From the NCBI GenBank assembly GCA_036417435.1, contig CM070904.1, positions 63,620,408-63,684,407 on the forward strand: a stretch of DNA of 64,000 nucleotides. Direction: 5' to 3'. Of the stretch, positions 1 through 12,915 are shown in pieces; the stretch's first letter is position 1, and each line of letters begins with the position of its first letter. A model generated the notes under the pieces. The model saw only the letters and a list, made by a program, of their open reading frames with translations, was not told where the DNA came from and searched no databases. This DNA comes from Inia geoffrensis. Lineage: Eukaryota > Chordata > Mammalia > Artiodactyla > Iniidae. Position numbers and translations under genes: made by a program.

Positions 1-1475
1 TGGAACAGGACATAAAGCCCAGAGATAAACCCACGCACATGTGGTCACCTTATCTTTGATAAAGGAGGCAAGAATATACAATGGAGGAAAGACAGCCTCT
101 TCAATAAGTGGTGCTGGGAAAACTGGACAGCTACATGTAAAAGAATGAAATTAGAACACTCCCTAACACCATACACAAAAAGAAACTCAAAATGGATTAA
201 AGACCTAAATGTAAGGCCAGACACTATAAAACTGTTAGAGGAAAACATAGCAAGAATGCTCTTTGACTAAATCACAGCAAGATCTTTATTGATCCACCTC
301 CTAGAGTAGTGGAAGTAAAAATGAAAATAGACAAATGGGACCTAATGAAACTTAAAAGCTTTTACACAGCAAATGAAACCATAAACAAGACAAAAAAACT
401 ACCCTCAGAATGGGAGAAAATATTTGCAAATGAAGCAACTGACAAAGGATTAATCTCCAAAATATACAAGCAACTCATGCAGCTCAATATCAAAAAAACC
501 AAACAACCCGATCCAAAAATGGGCAGAAGACCTAAATAGACATTTCTCCAAAGAAGATATACAGATTGCCAACAGACACATAAAAGGATGCTCAACAACA
601 GTACTCATTAGAGAAATGCAAATCAAAACTGCAATGAGGTATCACCTCACGCTAGTCAGAATGGCCTTCATCAAAAAATCTACAAACAATAAATGCTGGT
701 GAAGGTGTGGAGAAAAGGGAACCCTCTTGCACTGTTGGTGGGAATGTAAATTGGTGGAGAACAGTATGGAGGTTCCTTAAAAAACTAAAACTAGAACTAC
801 CATATGACTCAGCAATCCCACTACTCGGCATATACCCTGTGAAAACCATAAGTCAAAAAGAGTCATGTACCACAATGTTCATTGCAGCTCTATTTACAAT
901 AGCCAGGACATGGAAGCAACCTAAGTGTCCATCTACAGATGAATGGATAAAGAAGATGTGGCACATATATACAATGGAATATTACTAAGTCATTAAAAGA
1001 AACGAAATTGAGTTATTTGTAGTGAAGTGGATGGACCTAAAGTCTGTCATACAGAGTGAAGTGAAAGAGAAAAACAAATACTGTATGTTAATACATATAT
1101 ATGGATTCTAAAAATAAAAGTGGTTCTGACGAACCTAGGGGCAGGACAGGAATAAAGATGCAGAAGTAGAGAATGGACTTGAGGGCACGGGGAGGGATTA
1201 GGGTAAACTGGGATGAAGTGAGAGAATAGCATTGACATATATACACTACCAAATGTAAAATAGATAGCTAGTGGGAAGCAGCCGCATAGCACAGGGAGAT
1301 CAGCTCAGTGCTTTGTGACCACCTAGGGGGGTGGGATAGGGAGTGTGGGAGGGAGATGCAAGTGGGAGGGGATATGGGGATATGTGTATACATATAGCTG
1401 ATTCACTTTGTTATACAGCAGTAACTAACACAACATTGTAAAGCAATGATACTCCAATAAAGATATATAAAAAAA
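1..1475 (+). mobile_element. L1 LINE 3' end (ORF2 C-terminus plus 3' UTR), defective
   Basis: The first ~1.1 kb translates, with stops and frameshifts, to the C-terminal part of L1 ORF2. Recognisable pieces are [40 protein letters not shown] and ELPYDSAIPLLGIYP. The zinc-knuckle-like block (CW...[14 protein letters not shown]) is broken by a TGA near 698-700. A GA-rich 3' UTR follows, ending in aataaag and a short A-run. The element is cut by the window edge, so its 5' end and target-site duplication are unknown. It is not capable of transposition as seen here. Confidence 0.93.
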
Positions 1476-1772
1476 TGAAAGACACTGGAGCAGGAATAGC
1501 ACAAATACCTATTATGGTCGGACTCAAGTAGCAGAAGTGGGAGAACTGGCTGGACTAATACAAAAGGGAGTGGTAAGGATATGATGAATAATGGTGCAAA
1601 CTATGTAATGGCATTCATGGTCAAAAACATTTATACTACTGCTCTTTATAAAGAAAATAGGTCAGAGTCAGCAGAAAGGCTGGGACTCAATAACAAGGGA
1701 TTAAGTAGAAGAAAAGAGAATTTAAAAATTTTCTTATCGAATAAAGAATGTTAAATATTAAAAAGAAAAGAA

Positions 1773-2096
1773 GTGTGATCCATGAGCCAGCAATATTATC
1801 ATCACATTTGAGCTTGTTAGAGATGCAGAATCTCAGGCCCCACCCCAGACCTCTTGAATCAGAATCTGTGTATTAGCAATAACTTCTGGTAACTTACATG
1901 CACATTAAAATTGGACAAACTCTAGAATATTGTTTTTCAAATCTTGTTGCAGTTTAGACTCATCTGAGGAGCTTTTAAAAAATATTGAACCTCAAAGCCT
2001 TTTATTCAATAAACCTTGGGTATTTTCCTAGGTCATGGTATTGTTTAAAAGTATCCCAGGTGATTTAATATCCAGCTAGGATTAAGAGCCATTGAT
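1773..2096. mobile_element. Two adjacent MER5-like hAT DNA transposon remnants
   Basis: The stretch at 1773-1925 contains gagatgcagaatctcaggcc, followed by the CCCACCCCAGACC and AATCAGAATCTG blocks typical of the non-autonomous MER5 (hAT-Charlie) group. A second, more diverged unit at about 1944-2096 ends in gattaagagccattgatc. They have no coding capacity. Family assignment is from memory of the consensus, so edges are approximate. Confidence 0.6.
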
Positions 2097-3068
2097 CTTA
2101 AGAAAGATCGGGACTATCTTAAGAAAGTCCTGCCTCTTTATTTGGGAAATTGGCAATAAGCCAGGTAGCCCAGATTCGGCCACTGATGTGTCAGCCACTA
2201 TTTTTGGATGCCACCTTTTCCTTCCTCCACCAACCATTTGAGTATCTTTATTGCTATTTAGACCTAAGATCTGTTTTATTAGGGACAAAGGTTTGGCACC
2301 CTAGTAGTCGCTAAGCAGTAGAACCTCCTACATTTCACTTTTTAAAGTTTCTTCAGGACTAATAATCTGCCTATGTTCCTATTCCACAGTCATTTTAAGT
2401 GCCTTGATAATCAAGTACTCAGTTACATGCTGAGACTGAAACCATGTTATGAACACAATCCCCCTCTATTTGGACTTTGATACTCAGCATAGTGTGAATA
2501 CATGAGATTACTATGCTGAAGCCTTCGAAGAAAATTTCTGACTACTTAAGATATACTTATTTTACTTGGAAAGATTTCAAAGAAAATCTTTGGAAGACAT
2601 TCCTACAGGTGCTTTAAAATTATAAGAATTCAACTTCAAAGAGGTATGAGATAGAGGAGAATGTAAGGAAGCATCAGGCTCCTCTGCTGGGATCCTGGAG
2701 CTTTTATATTGCAAATTGGAGTATGGGATTATGAAGACACGGAATAATTTGGACCCATATTTCTGGAGCAAGGATCAATTTAACAAAAAGATTTTAGTGT
2801 AAACGTTTGAATTTTGGCACTCAAAAGTGTTGTCATTCCAACATATGAGAAACATCCACAGAATCCCACTTTATTATATGACCCAATCATGTAAGGCAGT
2901 GTTGTTAGGAGCCTGGTTGTATCAGTGCTGCATCCAAGGAAAACTGAACAGGCCTTACTGTAGCCAAAGAGATTATGCTCATGTCACAGGCCTGCAATGG
3001 CTGGGTCTAGTCCACCAGATCCCATGGTTGGAATGTGATTTCTAGGTGAGTCCAAAGATAGACCCAGC

Positions 3069-3277
3069 TTTTTTTTTTTTTTTTTTGCGGTACGCAGGCC
3101 TCTCATTGCTGTGGCCTCTCCCGCTGTGGAGCACAGGCTCCAGACGCACAGTCTCAGCGCCCATGGCTTACGGGCCCAGCCACTCCACGCATGCGGGACC
3201 CTCCCACACCGGGGCACGAACCCACGTCCCCCGCATCGGCAGGCAGACTCTGAACCACTGCACCACCAGGGAAGCCC
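3069..3277 (-). mobile_element. CHR-type tRNA-derived SINE, reverse orientation
   Basis: The sequence reads as poly-T followed by the reverse complement of the CHR SINE, ending in ...accagggaagccc, the complement of the gggcttccctggt head. It is flanked by a direct repeat agacccagctttt (3060 and 3278), a clear target-site duplication. The head is tRNA-derived and retrotransposition is by L1 machinery. It has no coding content. Confidence 0.95.
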
Positions 3278-3959
3278 AGACCCAGCTTTTTGACTGTGTC
3301 GTTATGGTGGTGGTGATACTTTGATTATATAAAACTTTTGATGCCTGCAAATAAGTTTAATCTACTTTTGTTACTGCACTTAACAAAATTGTTTGTATAA
3401 GATTGTGATGATTAATTTTTCTTCCTACTGTAATCAATTCCCTGACAACAGAATACTGCTAAAACTTTGCATCTTGTTATTTTTAATATTGTCTTTCATT
3501 CACCTTATATAATTTTAAATTATATTTTCAACCAGGAACATGGTTGAGTTGTTTAAAAATAAGTTTGAAGCATTAGCTTGAAGTCAGTGAAAATATAAAA
3601 GATAATGAGAGAAATTGAGAACACTTTAATGTTAATTTGCTCCTCAACCTCCCAACAAAGAATGTAACAGGAGAGATGACAACAGTATATAAATTATAAT
3701 TAATCTATAAGCATTAGAAATAAATCTTAAAGACATCGACTTTACTAAATGCTTATTTAAAATATGGTACTCAAAGATACTGTATAAATTAGCACATCCC
3801 TTGAATTAGACCTGGGATTTTTCCATTCTTAGATGATAAATTGTGTACACATCTTAGGAAGAATGAAGCAAATACAGAAAACGTAACTTCAAATCTGTTT
3901 ATTGATGGCAATAGCTTCCTGTTCCTATTTAACTCCCAATTGGCTGATATATAAGAATA

Positions 3960-4931
3960 TCAATGAGTTTTTAAAAAATTATTTTATGTAAAGTATAACA
4001 CAAGTATTTGTGGATGTTAAAACATAGAAACATAAACGTACAACTCAATGATTTATGACGAAGAAATACCTGTGTAAATATTGTCTTGGCTAGCACTCCA
4101 GAAACCCCCTTTGTCCTCCCTCCCAGTCACTACTCTCTCCCTTCTCCCCAAAATGATCTCTAGTCTGTCTTCTTACATTGGGTGTTTTGCCTGTTTTTTA
4201 ACTTTTTATGAACGAAGTCATACAGGAGGTATTTGTGTCTTTGTCGTTCAACATTGTGTTGTTAGTGTGATTCACCAATGTTTATAGCTGTAGCTTTGGT
4301 TTATTCATTTTCGTTATTGTACAGTGCTCATTTGTTTGTATATAGCATGCATTCTACTATTAATGAAAATTTAGGTTATTTAATTTTTGGAGATACTATG
4401 AAGAACAGTGCTGTGAACATTTTTGTATATGTCTCTTGGTGCACATATGCATTTCTCATACCTAGGAATGAAATTATTTGTTGCTGAGTCATAGGATATG
4501 TGTATTTCAACTTTAGTAGATAATGCCAAACAGTTTCCAAAATAGGGTACCAGCAAAGTGTGAGAGCATATGTTGTTTTACATTCTAACTACCCCTTGAC
4601 AATTTCATTCTGTTAACATTAACCATCTAATGAGGGGCATAATCATATATCAGTATCTTAATTTGCATTTCTTGATTACCAGTGAGGTTGTGTAACTTTG
4701 CATGTGCTTTTTTGGCCATTTGGATAGCCTCTTCTATGAAGTGCCTATTCAGGTCTGATGCTTGTTTTTTTTTTTTTTTTTTAATTGGATCATTTATTCT
4801 TTTTGATTTGTAGAAGTTCTTTATATATTATGGACATAAGTCTTTTGTTGGTCTTTCATGTTTCAATTATCTCACATTTGTGGCTTATCTTTTCACTCTT
4901 TTAATGGTGTCTTTTGATGTATCTACAAATT
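3960..4931 (-). mobile_element. Old L1 remnant, antisense
   Basis: The sequence resembles the complement of an L1 3' UTR and ORF2 3' region. It has cagaaaccccctttg-type text, then gaacagtgctgtgaacattt, gatgccaaacagtttccaaa and a T-run at 4766-4782. It is heavily diverged with no open frame of L1. Edges are estimated. Confidence 0.75.
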
Positions 4932-5800
4932 CCAGAAGAGGATACTAAGAGGCTGAGACCCTTATTCCCTAGTGCAGCTTTCTCCATGCTGTAATTTATT
5001 TCCATTATATATTTTACTAAATACAGAAACAGAACCTTATCTTAATCTATCATAGTCTTAGCTACAGTTCGTATTACAATGATCTATGTTTTCAGTGGCT
5101 ATCTTAAAAATAAGTCAAATACCTATCAACATAGGAGAAATATTTATGCTTAGAAAAATTCTTTCTGATTGTGATATTACTATAATTTACATGATTTATG
5201 TCATACAATTTTAAGTTGCATAGATATGTAAAAAGTCATTGAGTAACACATTTTGAATATTTGCTGTATTGAAACATAATCTGAGCCTCTCTTTAAGACA
5301 TTAAAAGTATGTTGATGGGATGATCATAAAAAGACTGTTGTGAGCATAACCTATAAAATCATTTCTACTCTAAAGGATGAAAAGCCAGATACACGGAGTC
5401 ATATGTTGTTTAAAACCCAAATAAAATACCTCTTGTCCATGAATAGATTATCCTACGTTAATAAATTATTATTTCCTATGCTGTTATCATTGTGTCTTCG
5501 AGAAGTCTTTTAAACATATGATGCCCTACCTCAGACTTCCAAATCCTCTTTATTCATAGCTATAAGGGTCTTATTTCCTCATGTTTATTTAATGACTATG
5601 TTGTGATGAGTGATCCTCATGCTTTATTAGGGGAAATACTAATAAGTCTTAAATGCAAGCTTCCTGCACATAGTACTTGAGTTTGGGGGGTTGGATGCAT
5701 GGTAAGTGTTATAGATACCCAGATTACTGATGCAGAGTAAACTGAAATAAGTCACTGAAAACAGTGATGAGAGAAATTGTTTCAAAAGAATGAGAAACAC

Positions 5801-6010
5801 GGGCTTCCCTGGTGGCGCAGTGGTTGAGAGTCTGCCTGCTGATGCAGGGGACGCGGGTTTGTGCCCTGATCTGGGAGGATCCCACGTGCCGTGGAGCGGC
5901 TAGGCCCGTGAGCCATGGCCGCTGGGCCTGCGGGTCCGGAGCCTGTGCTCCATGACCGGAGGGGCCATAGCAGTGAGAAGCCCGTGTACTGCAAAAAAAA
6001 AAAAAAAAAA
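5801..6010 (+). mobile_element. CHR-type tRNA-derived SINE
   Basis: It starts gggcttccctggtggcgcag and ends in an A-tail. The direct repeat aaaagaatgagaaaca at 5784-5799 recurs at 6007-6022, a 16-bp target-site duplication. It is near consensus in length. Confidence 0.96.
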
Positions 6011-6815
6011 GAATGAGAAACAATACCAATGTTGAGGCATGGATACTCTGGGATTTGGTTTCTGACAAGTGAGTGAGTTGTTAGAATAGGCTGTCATGAA
6101 ACACAAAATTTCTATGTCTGGTCACACTGGTTAGGTCTAATAGAAAAGTTTAATTGATTTCTTAGTGTAACTCTAAAATTACAACTTCTGCTCTTTTTTA
6201 CGGCTGTTTGAAGCACTGACTTTATTTATTTTTAATTTTTTTTGGTCCAGAAGAACCAGCCACAGAGGTAACAATCTGTCAAGAAGCATTTCATCTGACA
6301 CTGATGTGATTGGGTTTAGTATATATTACTATAACCCAGATAGTATACTTTTAGGAAAAATATAATACTAGCTTCTTATTTCAGATAAATTAAATCATAA
6401 ATGTATATGCTGCACTGGGATTTCCTTAAGTACATTTGATATTTATGGAAATCCATCAGTCTCATTTCAAAATCAACATTCATGTGACATCTAGGAAATT
6501 GGCATATTCTTTTGAAGAGGTTGTTAAGCAGGAGACTTGGCTATTGACTCAATTCTTATTAGTTTTGCTTAAAATTAAGTTTGACAAAATTTCTTAAGAT
6601 ATTTGGCAATAAACCATATCTCATATATTAACATTCTAAAAAGGAAATGCTTTACTAATGCCTGCAGCAAATATGCTATCTAAAAGTAGTTTCTTTTTCC
6701 TTTCTTATAATTTCTTGAATATATGTAATCATATATAAGATATAGTGCTGCACATTGGTGGGAACAATTAAACAATTTAAAAACTGGGATGCCCTGTATT
6801 TTAAGACTTTATTTT

Positions 6816-8289
6816 TTGGCCCAGAGATAAACCCACGCACATGTGGTCACCTTACCTTTGATAAAGGAGGCAAGAATATACAATGGAGAAAAGACAGCCT
6901 CTTCAATAAGTGGTGCTGGGAAAACTGGACAGCTACATGTAAAAGAATGAAATTAGAACACTCCCTGACACCATACACAAAAAGAAACTCAAAATGGATT
7001 AAAGACCTAAATGTAAGGCCAGACACTATAAACCTCATAGAGGAAAACATAGGCAGAACATTCTATGACATAAATCACAGCAAGAGCCTTTTCCACCCAC
7101 CTCTTAGAGAAATGGAAATAAAAACAAAAATAAACAAATGGGACCTAATGAAACTTAAAAACTTTTACACAGCAAAAGAAATCATAAACAAGATGAAAAG
7201 ACAGCCCTCAGAATGGGAGAAAATATTTGCAAATGAAGCAACTGACAAAGGATTAATCTCCAAAATATACAAGCAGCTCATGCAGCTCCATATCAAAAAA
7301 ACAAACAACCCAATCCCAAAATAGGCAGAAGACCTAAATAGACATTTCTCCAAAGAAGATATACAGATTGCCAACAAACACATGAAAGGATGTTCAACAA
7401 CAGTACTCATTAGAGAAATGCAAACCAAAACTACAATGAGGTATTACCTCACACTGGTCAGAATGGCCATCATCAAAAAATCTGCAAACAAGATATGCTG
7501 GTGCAGAGAAAAGGGAACCCTCCTGCACTGTTGGTAGGAAAGCAAATTGATACAGCCAATATGGAGAGCAGTATGGAGCTTCCTTATAAAACTAAAAAAA
7601 GAACTACCATATGACCCAGCAATGCCACTACTCCGCATATACCCTGAGAAACCATAATTCAAAAAGAGTCATGTGCCACAATATTCATTGCAACTCTGCT
7701 TACAATAGACAATCCACAGAAGCAACCTAAGTGTCCATTGACAGATGAATGGATAAAGAAGATGTGGCACATATATACAATGGAATATTACTCAGCCATA
7801 AAAAGAAACAAAATTGAGTTTTTGTAGTGAGGTGGATGGACCTAGAGACTGTCATGCAGAGTGAAGTAAGTCAGAAGGAGAAAAACAAATACTGTATGTT
7901 AGCACATATATATGGAATCTAAAAAAAATGGTTCTGAAGAACCTAGGGGCAGGACAGGAATAAAGACGCAGACGTAGAGAATGGACTTGAGGATATGGGG
8001 AGGGGGAAGGGTAAACTGGGACAAAATGAGAGAGTGGCATGGACATACATACAGTACCAAATGTAAAATAGATAGCTAGTGGGAAGCAGCCACATTGCAC
8101 AGGGAGATCAGCTCAGTGCTTTGTGACCACCTAGAGGGGTGGGATAGGGAGGGTAGGAGAGAGACGCAAGAGGAAGGGGATATGGGTATATATGTATACA
8201 TATAGCTGATTCACTTTGTTATACAGCAGAAACTAACACACCATTGTAAAGCAATTATACTCCAATAAAGATGTTAAAAAAAAAAAAAG
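6816..8289 (+). mobile_element. L1 LINE 3' end, 5'-truncated, defective
   Basis: This is a second copy of the same L1 3' region, closely similar to 1-1475. It includes an ORF2 remnant open from 6816 to 7324 ([20 protein letters not shown] and on), which stops where the other copy reads aaaatgggcag and this one aaaataggcag. The Cys/His block is further damaged by a short deletion. The same GA-rich 3' UTR follows, ending aataaagatgttaaaaa with a tail. The flanks aagactttattttttgg (5') and aagcctttatgtttta (3') resemble an imperfect target-site duplication. The copy appears to have inserted near the end of an older antisense L1. Confidence 0.93.
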
Positions 8290-9515
8290 CCTTTATGTTT
8301 TAGAGCAGTTTTAGGTTTACGTGAAAATTGACAGGAAGGTACAGAGGTTTCCCATATACTCCTTGGCTCCACACAGGTATAGCCACCCCCATTATTAACA
8401 TCACTCAGAATGGTACATTTTTTTACCAAGGATGAACTTACATGGACACATCATAATCATGCACAAAACCATAGTATACCTTAGGGCTCACTCTTGGTGT
8501 TGTATGTTCTATGGGTTTGGACAAATGTATAATGACATATATCTGTCATTATAATATCATACAGAGTATTTAAAATCCTTTGTTCTCAGCCTATTCATCC
8601 CACTCCCACGCCCAGCAACCACTGATGTTTTTACTCTCTCCATAGTTCTCCAGGATGTCATATAGTTGAAATCATACAGTAGGTAGCCTTTTTAGATCAG
8701 CTCCTTTCACTTACTAATATACATTTAAGATTTCTCCATGTCTTTTCATGGCTTACTATCTCATTTCTTTTTAGCATTGAATAATATTTGATTGTCTGTG
8801 TGAATCATAATAGATTTATCCATTCACCTACTGAAGGACATCTTGGCTTCTTCCAAGTTTTGGCAATTATGAATAAAGCTGCTATAAACATCTGTGTGCA
8901 GGGTCTTTTGGTGGGCAAAAGTTTCAACTCCTTTTGGTAAATACCAAGGAGTGCAATGCTCTACCATATAGTAAAAGTATGTTTATTTTTGTAAGACACT
9001 GCTAAGCTGCCTTCCAAAGGAGTTATACCATTTTGCATTCCCAACAGCAGTGAAAGAGCGTTCCGGTTGTTTCACATCCTTGCCAGCATTTGGTGTGGTT
9101 AGTGTTCTGGATTTGGGGCATTTTAATAGGTGCATAATGGTATCTCATTGTTTTAATCTGCATTTCCCTGGTAATATATGATGTGGAGCATCTTTTCATA
9201 TGCTTATTTGTCACCTGTATATCTTCTTTGGTGAGTTGCCTGTTAAAATCTTTGGCCCATTTTTTTTTTTTTTTTTTTGCGATACGCGGGCCTCTGAATG
9301 CCGTGGCTTCTCCCACTGAGGAGCACAGGCTCCGGACACGCAGGCCCAGCGGCCACGGCTCACGGGCCCAGCCGCTCCGCGGCACGTGGGATCCTCCCGG
9401 ACCGGGACACGAACCCGCGCCCCCTGCATTGGCAGGCGGACTCTGAACCACTGCGCCACCAGGGAAGCCCCTTTGGCCCATTTTTTGATCAGGTTGTTAG
9501 TTTTGAGTTTGAAGG
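8290..9515 (-). mobile_element. Old L1 remnant, antisense, split by a SINE
   Basis: The + strand reads gagcagttttaggtttacg, later ctcttggtgttgtatgttct and tggcaattatgaataaagct, the complement of an older mammalian L1 3' end. Reverse-strand translation near 9023-9250 gives KCWQGCETTGTLFHCCWECK, the L1 ORF2 C-terminal Cys/His block. A CHR SINE (9261-9470) interrupts it and the L1 resumes after tttggcccatttttt. Confidence 0.85.
9261..9470 (-). mobile_element. CHR-type SINE, reverse orientation, nested in L1
   Basis: Poly-T is followed by the reverse complement of CHR, ending ccaccagggaagcccc. The flanking direct repeat tttggcccatttttt is at 9251 and again just after 9470. It sits within an antisense L1, so it is the younger insertion. 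Confidence 0.95.
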
Positions 9516-10235
9516 ACTCATTTATGAATATGAAAGAACTATGATCATTTCTAGGATTCTTATAACTTTTATATTGAATGAACACTACTTGTGGGATTTA
9601 ATTATAAAGTAACTCTATTCTGGCTTGTACCATCCCTTTGTAGTTACTCAGTGGATCTAATTGTTATTCTGCTCCTGAATGAAAACCCTGATGTGTTCTC
9701 CAGCCTTTCTAGTCACTCGTAGGTAACTTGAAGTCCTCTAATAAGTAATTAAAATATTTAGTCTCATGTAATAGTGAAAACTTTGAACTTGCTTTAACTG
9801 TAAGGCCTTTTGCCTCCCTCTCTTGCCCACGTGTGCTCCAGTTGAGAACAGAGAATGTAGTTGCTTTTTTCCCCTCCTACCTTGAACTTCTCCTTCTTCC
9901 AGATGCTCCATCATCTTTCTAACTCTAGTTTCTGATCCATTCAGATCTGGAGCATAGGAAATGAAAAGAACTAAGTGGAATGGGGCAGGAAAGCTGATAC
10001 TTAGCTGGTAGTCTTACAAGCTGATGTCATATTCTCTAGGCTTAGCAGGAATTTAAATTGACTCATTTTCTTTTACCTGCACTCTTTTCTGTCTTATTAC
10101 TTATTCTTCCTCATCCCCCAGATATTCGGCTGTAGTGATAGATTCCCCCTGCTAAAGTCTTGTAATTGCTCCATGGCAGCCTCTTGGACAGCATCTAAGA
10201 TGACCCCACATTCCACATTCTGTCTGTCTTGCATA

Positions 10236-10282
10236 TTCTCTCTCTCTGTCTCTCTGCTTCTCTCCGACTCTCTCTGTCTCAT
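10236..10282. repeat. CT-rich simple repeat
   Basis: A run of imperfect (CT)n interspersed with ctgtctctctg and ctccgactctctctgtctc. It is low complexity and the overlapping reading frames have no meaning. Confidence 0.8.
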
Positions 10283-11594
10283 AGGTGCAGCTCATATATG
10301 ATTCACAGAAAACATGCACACACTCATTGCCCTGGTGAATTCTGGAGTGCATGTTATTCACAGCAGCAATCTCAGCCATCAGCAGCTAGGCAGACTTTGT
10401 TTCTCAGAGAGGAATCATACCCCAGTCCACTGTGGGGAGACATGTTAAATTCATGATGCCCTAGAGCACTACTCAGTTATCTTGAGGGAGAGGCAGACAG
10501 CCTACTCCCCTCCTTTTGTAAGGGATTAAGGAAACTTGGGACTCACATTACAGCTTTCTTTGAAGAAATTCTTTCCAGAATGTATCTGCTATTGTCAACT
10601 TATGATCTTTTTATAGCCTTAGATGGGTAAAGAGTTAGAGTTAAATAACTAGGTTTTTAGGAACACAGTTTGTAAGTTCTGCATGTAGTCTCACGTCCCC
10701 TTTGGAGAGAAATGCCTGTTGGTTCTTGATGCTTCTGCTGAAATGTTCTTTTTATCAACCCATAAGAAAATGAACTAATTAGCATTCATAATAAATATAT
10801 TATTTCAATTATAAAATGAATTAAAATATAGGAATCCAAACAAATAGATTATATAGGACATTCAAATAACATGAGCAAAATTTTAAAGTTCAAATGAAGA
10901 TGGAAAATAATACTGAGCTGCAAAGAGACTGGAGACATCAATTTGGAACAGAACCATTAAACTTGTCATCATTTCATGATTTCAGAAGATAGTCTAAATA
11001 TTGATTTATCTGAAATATAACAAGGATAAAGAAGAAAAGCACCTACAATTCAGAAATGCAAAATGGTAAACATCTAGTGAATCTGCTTTCTTGATCTAAA
11101 TGTCATTGTGTATGAGGCCTGTGGTTTTCATGACAGTAAGATCATATATGTAAAAGGGAATTTTCCAATTCACTTCTGTCATTATACTTGTTCTGTTGTT
11201 ATAAGAAGTATATTTCTCAACATATTTTTGACCATTCTCCAGAAAGGGCCTGAAAAATAGAGAACTTTTGGACAGGGTCTACAGAAAGGAGAGTATTTTC
11301 ATTGATTATTAGGAAAAATGTATTTAATACCCTGGTTAATTAATATGTGAGTAATTAAAGCAGTAGGAGTAACATAGCTAACAATGAAAAGATGAAAGTT
11401 TGCAAAGAAACTTGCTTATTTCCAGTTACGATTCTATTAGTGGCTTTCCTCAGATAACTTTGTAAGTTTGATTTTAACTAACCATTTGTTGAAAATACGG
11501 TCTGTATTCCAAAAGAAATATTGATAGTTTTTTTTCTGATTGTAAAAGTAATATATGGTCTTTGGCATTCCAGTGCTATTGAACATTAAGCTGT

Positions 11595-11810
11595 CCAAAT
11601 CCTGTTACACCTAGTTCTCCTCATTGATTCTACAGCATCTGACATTATTGACTTCTTATTCTTCTTGAAATCCTTTTCTACCTTGACCACTGTTGTACTA
11701 CTCTCTCTATCAGATGTAAGCTTTATAAGGGCAGAGGGTTTTTTTCTGTTTATATCCGTCTAATTCACCTGACCAATGGAAGGTGCTCATTATACATTTG
11801 CTTAATGTAT
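11595..11810 (+). mobile_element. L2 LINE remnant
   Basis: acagcatctgacattattga corresponds to the AFDTVDH segment of L2 reverse transcriptase, and agatgtaagctttataaggg to the L2 3' end. An internal deletion is implied. A diverged L2-like stretch also occurs at about 12120-12390. Confidence 0.5.
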
Positions 11811-11852
11811 AAATTCTTTTACATATCCACCTAATCCTCTTTTGATTTTTTA

Positions 11853-12070
11853 ATTTATTTATTTATATATATTTTTTTGTGGTATGTGGGCCTCTCACTG
11901 TTGTGGCCTCTCCCATTGCGGAGCACAGGCTCCGGACGCGCAGGCTCAGCAGCCATGGCTCACGGGCCCAGCCCCTCTGCGTCATGTGGGATCTTCCCGG
12001 ACTGGGGCACGAACCCATGTCCCCTGCATCGGCAGGCGGACTCTCAACCACTGCGCCACCAGGGAAGCCC
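11853..12070 (-). mobile_element. CHR-type SINE, reverse orientation
   Basis: Degraded poly-T/AT is followed by gggcctctcactgttgtggc and on to ccaccagggaagcccc. The flanking repeat is cctcttttgatttttt (about 11836) and cctcttctgatttttt (about 12069), one mismatch. Confidence 0.94.
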
Positions 12071-12394
12071 CTCTTCTGATTTTTTTTAACTCTTCCTCAT
12101 CCTAAATCTTAAACCTTATTATTCCCCTGATGCTGAGTCTTCTCTCTCTATTCTTTCATTTTTGAGTCCTCATCCATTGTAATCAAATGACTTCTCTAGT
12201 TAAATGCAACCCATGTCTTTACCTCTGACCCTGTCATCTTTACCTCTGACCTTGTCGGCTTTTCCAGAATCAAATACCCACCTTTCCTGTAACCATCTTT
12301 ATATGTTTGAACCATAATCACCTGAAACTCAGCATATCTAAAAGATGCCTCTTGTGCTCAGCCTACAATACTGGCTCCTCATTCTGATAAGCCT

Positions 12395-12915
12395 TTTTTT
12401 CCCCGAGTTTTATTGAAAAATAATTGACATACCTCACTGTATAAGTTTAAGGTGTATGGCATGATGGTTTGCTTTACATATGTTGTGAAATGACTACCAT
12501 GATAGGTTTAGTTAACATTCATCATCTCTTATAGATACAATAAAAAGAAAAGAAAAAAATGTCTCCTTGAGATGAGTACTCTTAGGATCTACTCACAACT
12601 TTCCTATATATCATACAGCAGTGTTAACTATAGTCATCATGTTGTACATTACATCCCTAGTACTTACTTATAACTGGAAGTTTATACCTTTTGACCATTT
12701 TCCTCCAGTTCCTCCCCCCCCTCCCCCCCACCAAAGCTGGTAAGCACAAATCTGATCCCTTTTTCCATGAGTTTGGTGTTTTTGTTTTGATTTATTGTTT
12801 TGTTTCATCTTGTCTTTTTTTTTTTTTTTTTTTTAGATTCCACATGTAAGTGAGGTCATATAGTATTTACCTTTCGCTGTCTTATTTCACTTAGTGCTTT
12901 CAAGGCTTACCTGTG
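12395..12915 (-). mobile_element. Old L1 3' end, antisense
   Basis: It opens with gttttattgaaaaataattg and continues with text resembling the complement of L1 3' UTRs (ttaaggtgtatggcatgatg and tagattccacatgtaagtga). A poly-C patch (12713-12728) and a T-run (12816-12834) lie inside. It has no coding capacity. Confidence 0.75.

Noticed and set aside
5801..6010. tRNA gene
   Set aside because: The tRNA-like A/B box region is the head of a CHR SINE with an A-tail and target-site duplication, as in the other copies, so it is not a functional tRNA gene.
6755..7324. 189-codon frame as a functional gene
   Set aside because: It is the ORF2 C-terminal remnant of a 5'-truncated L1, ending at a frameshift.
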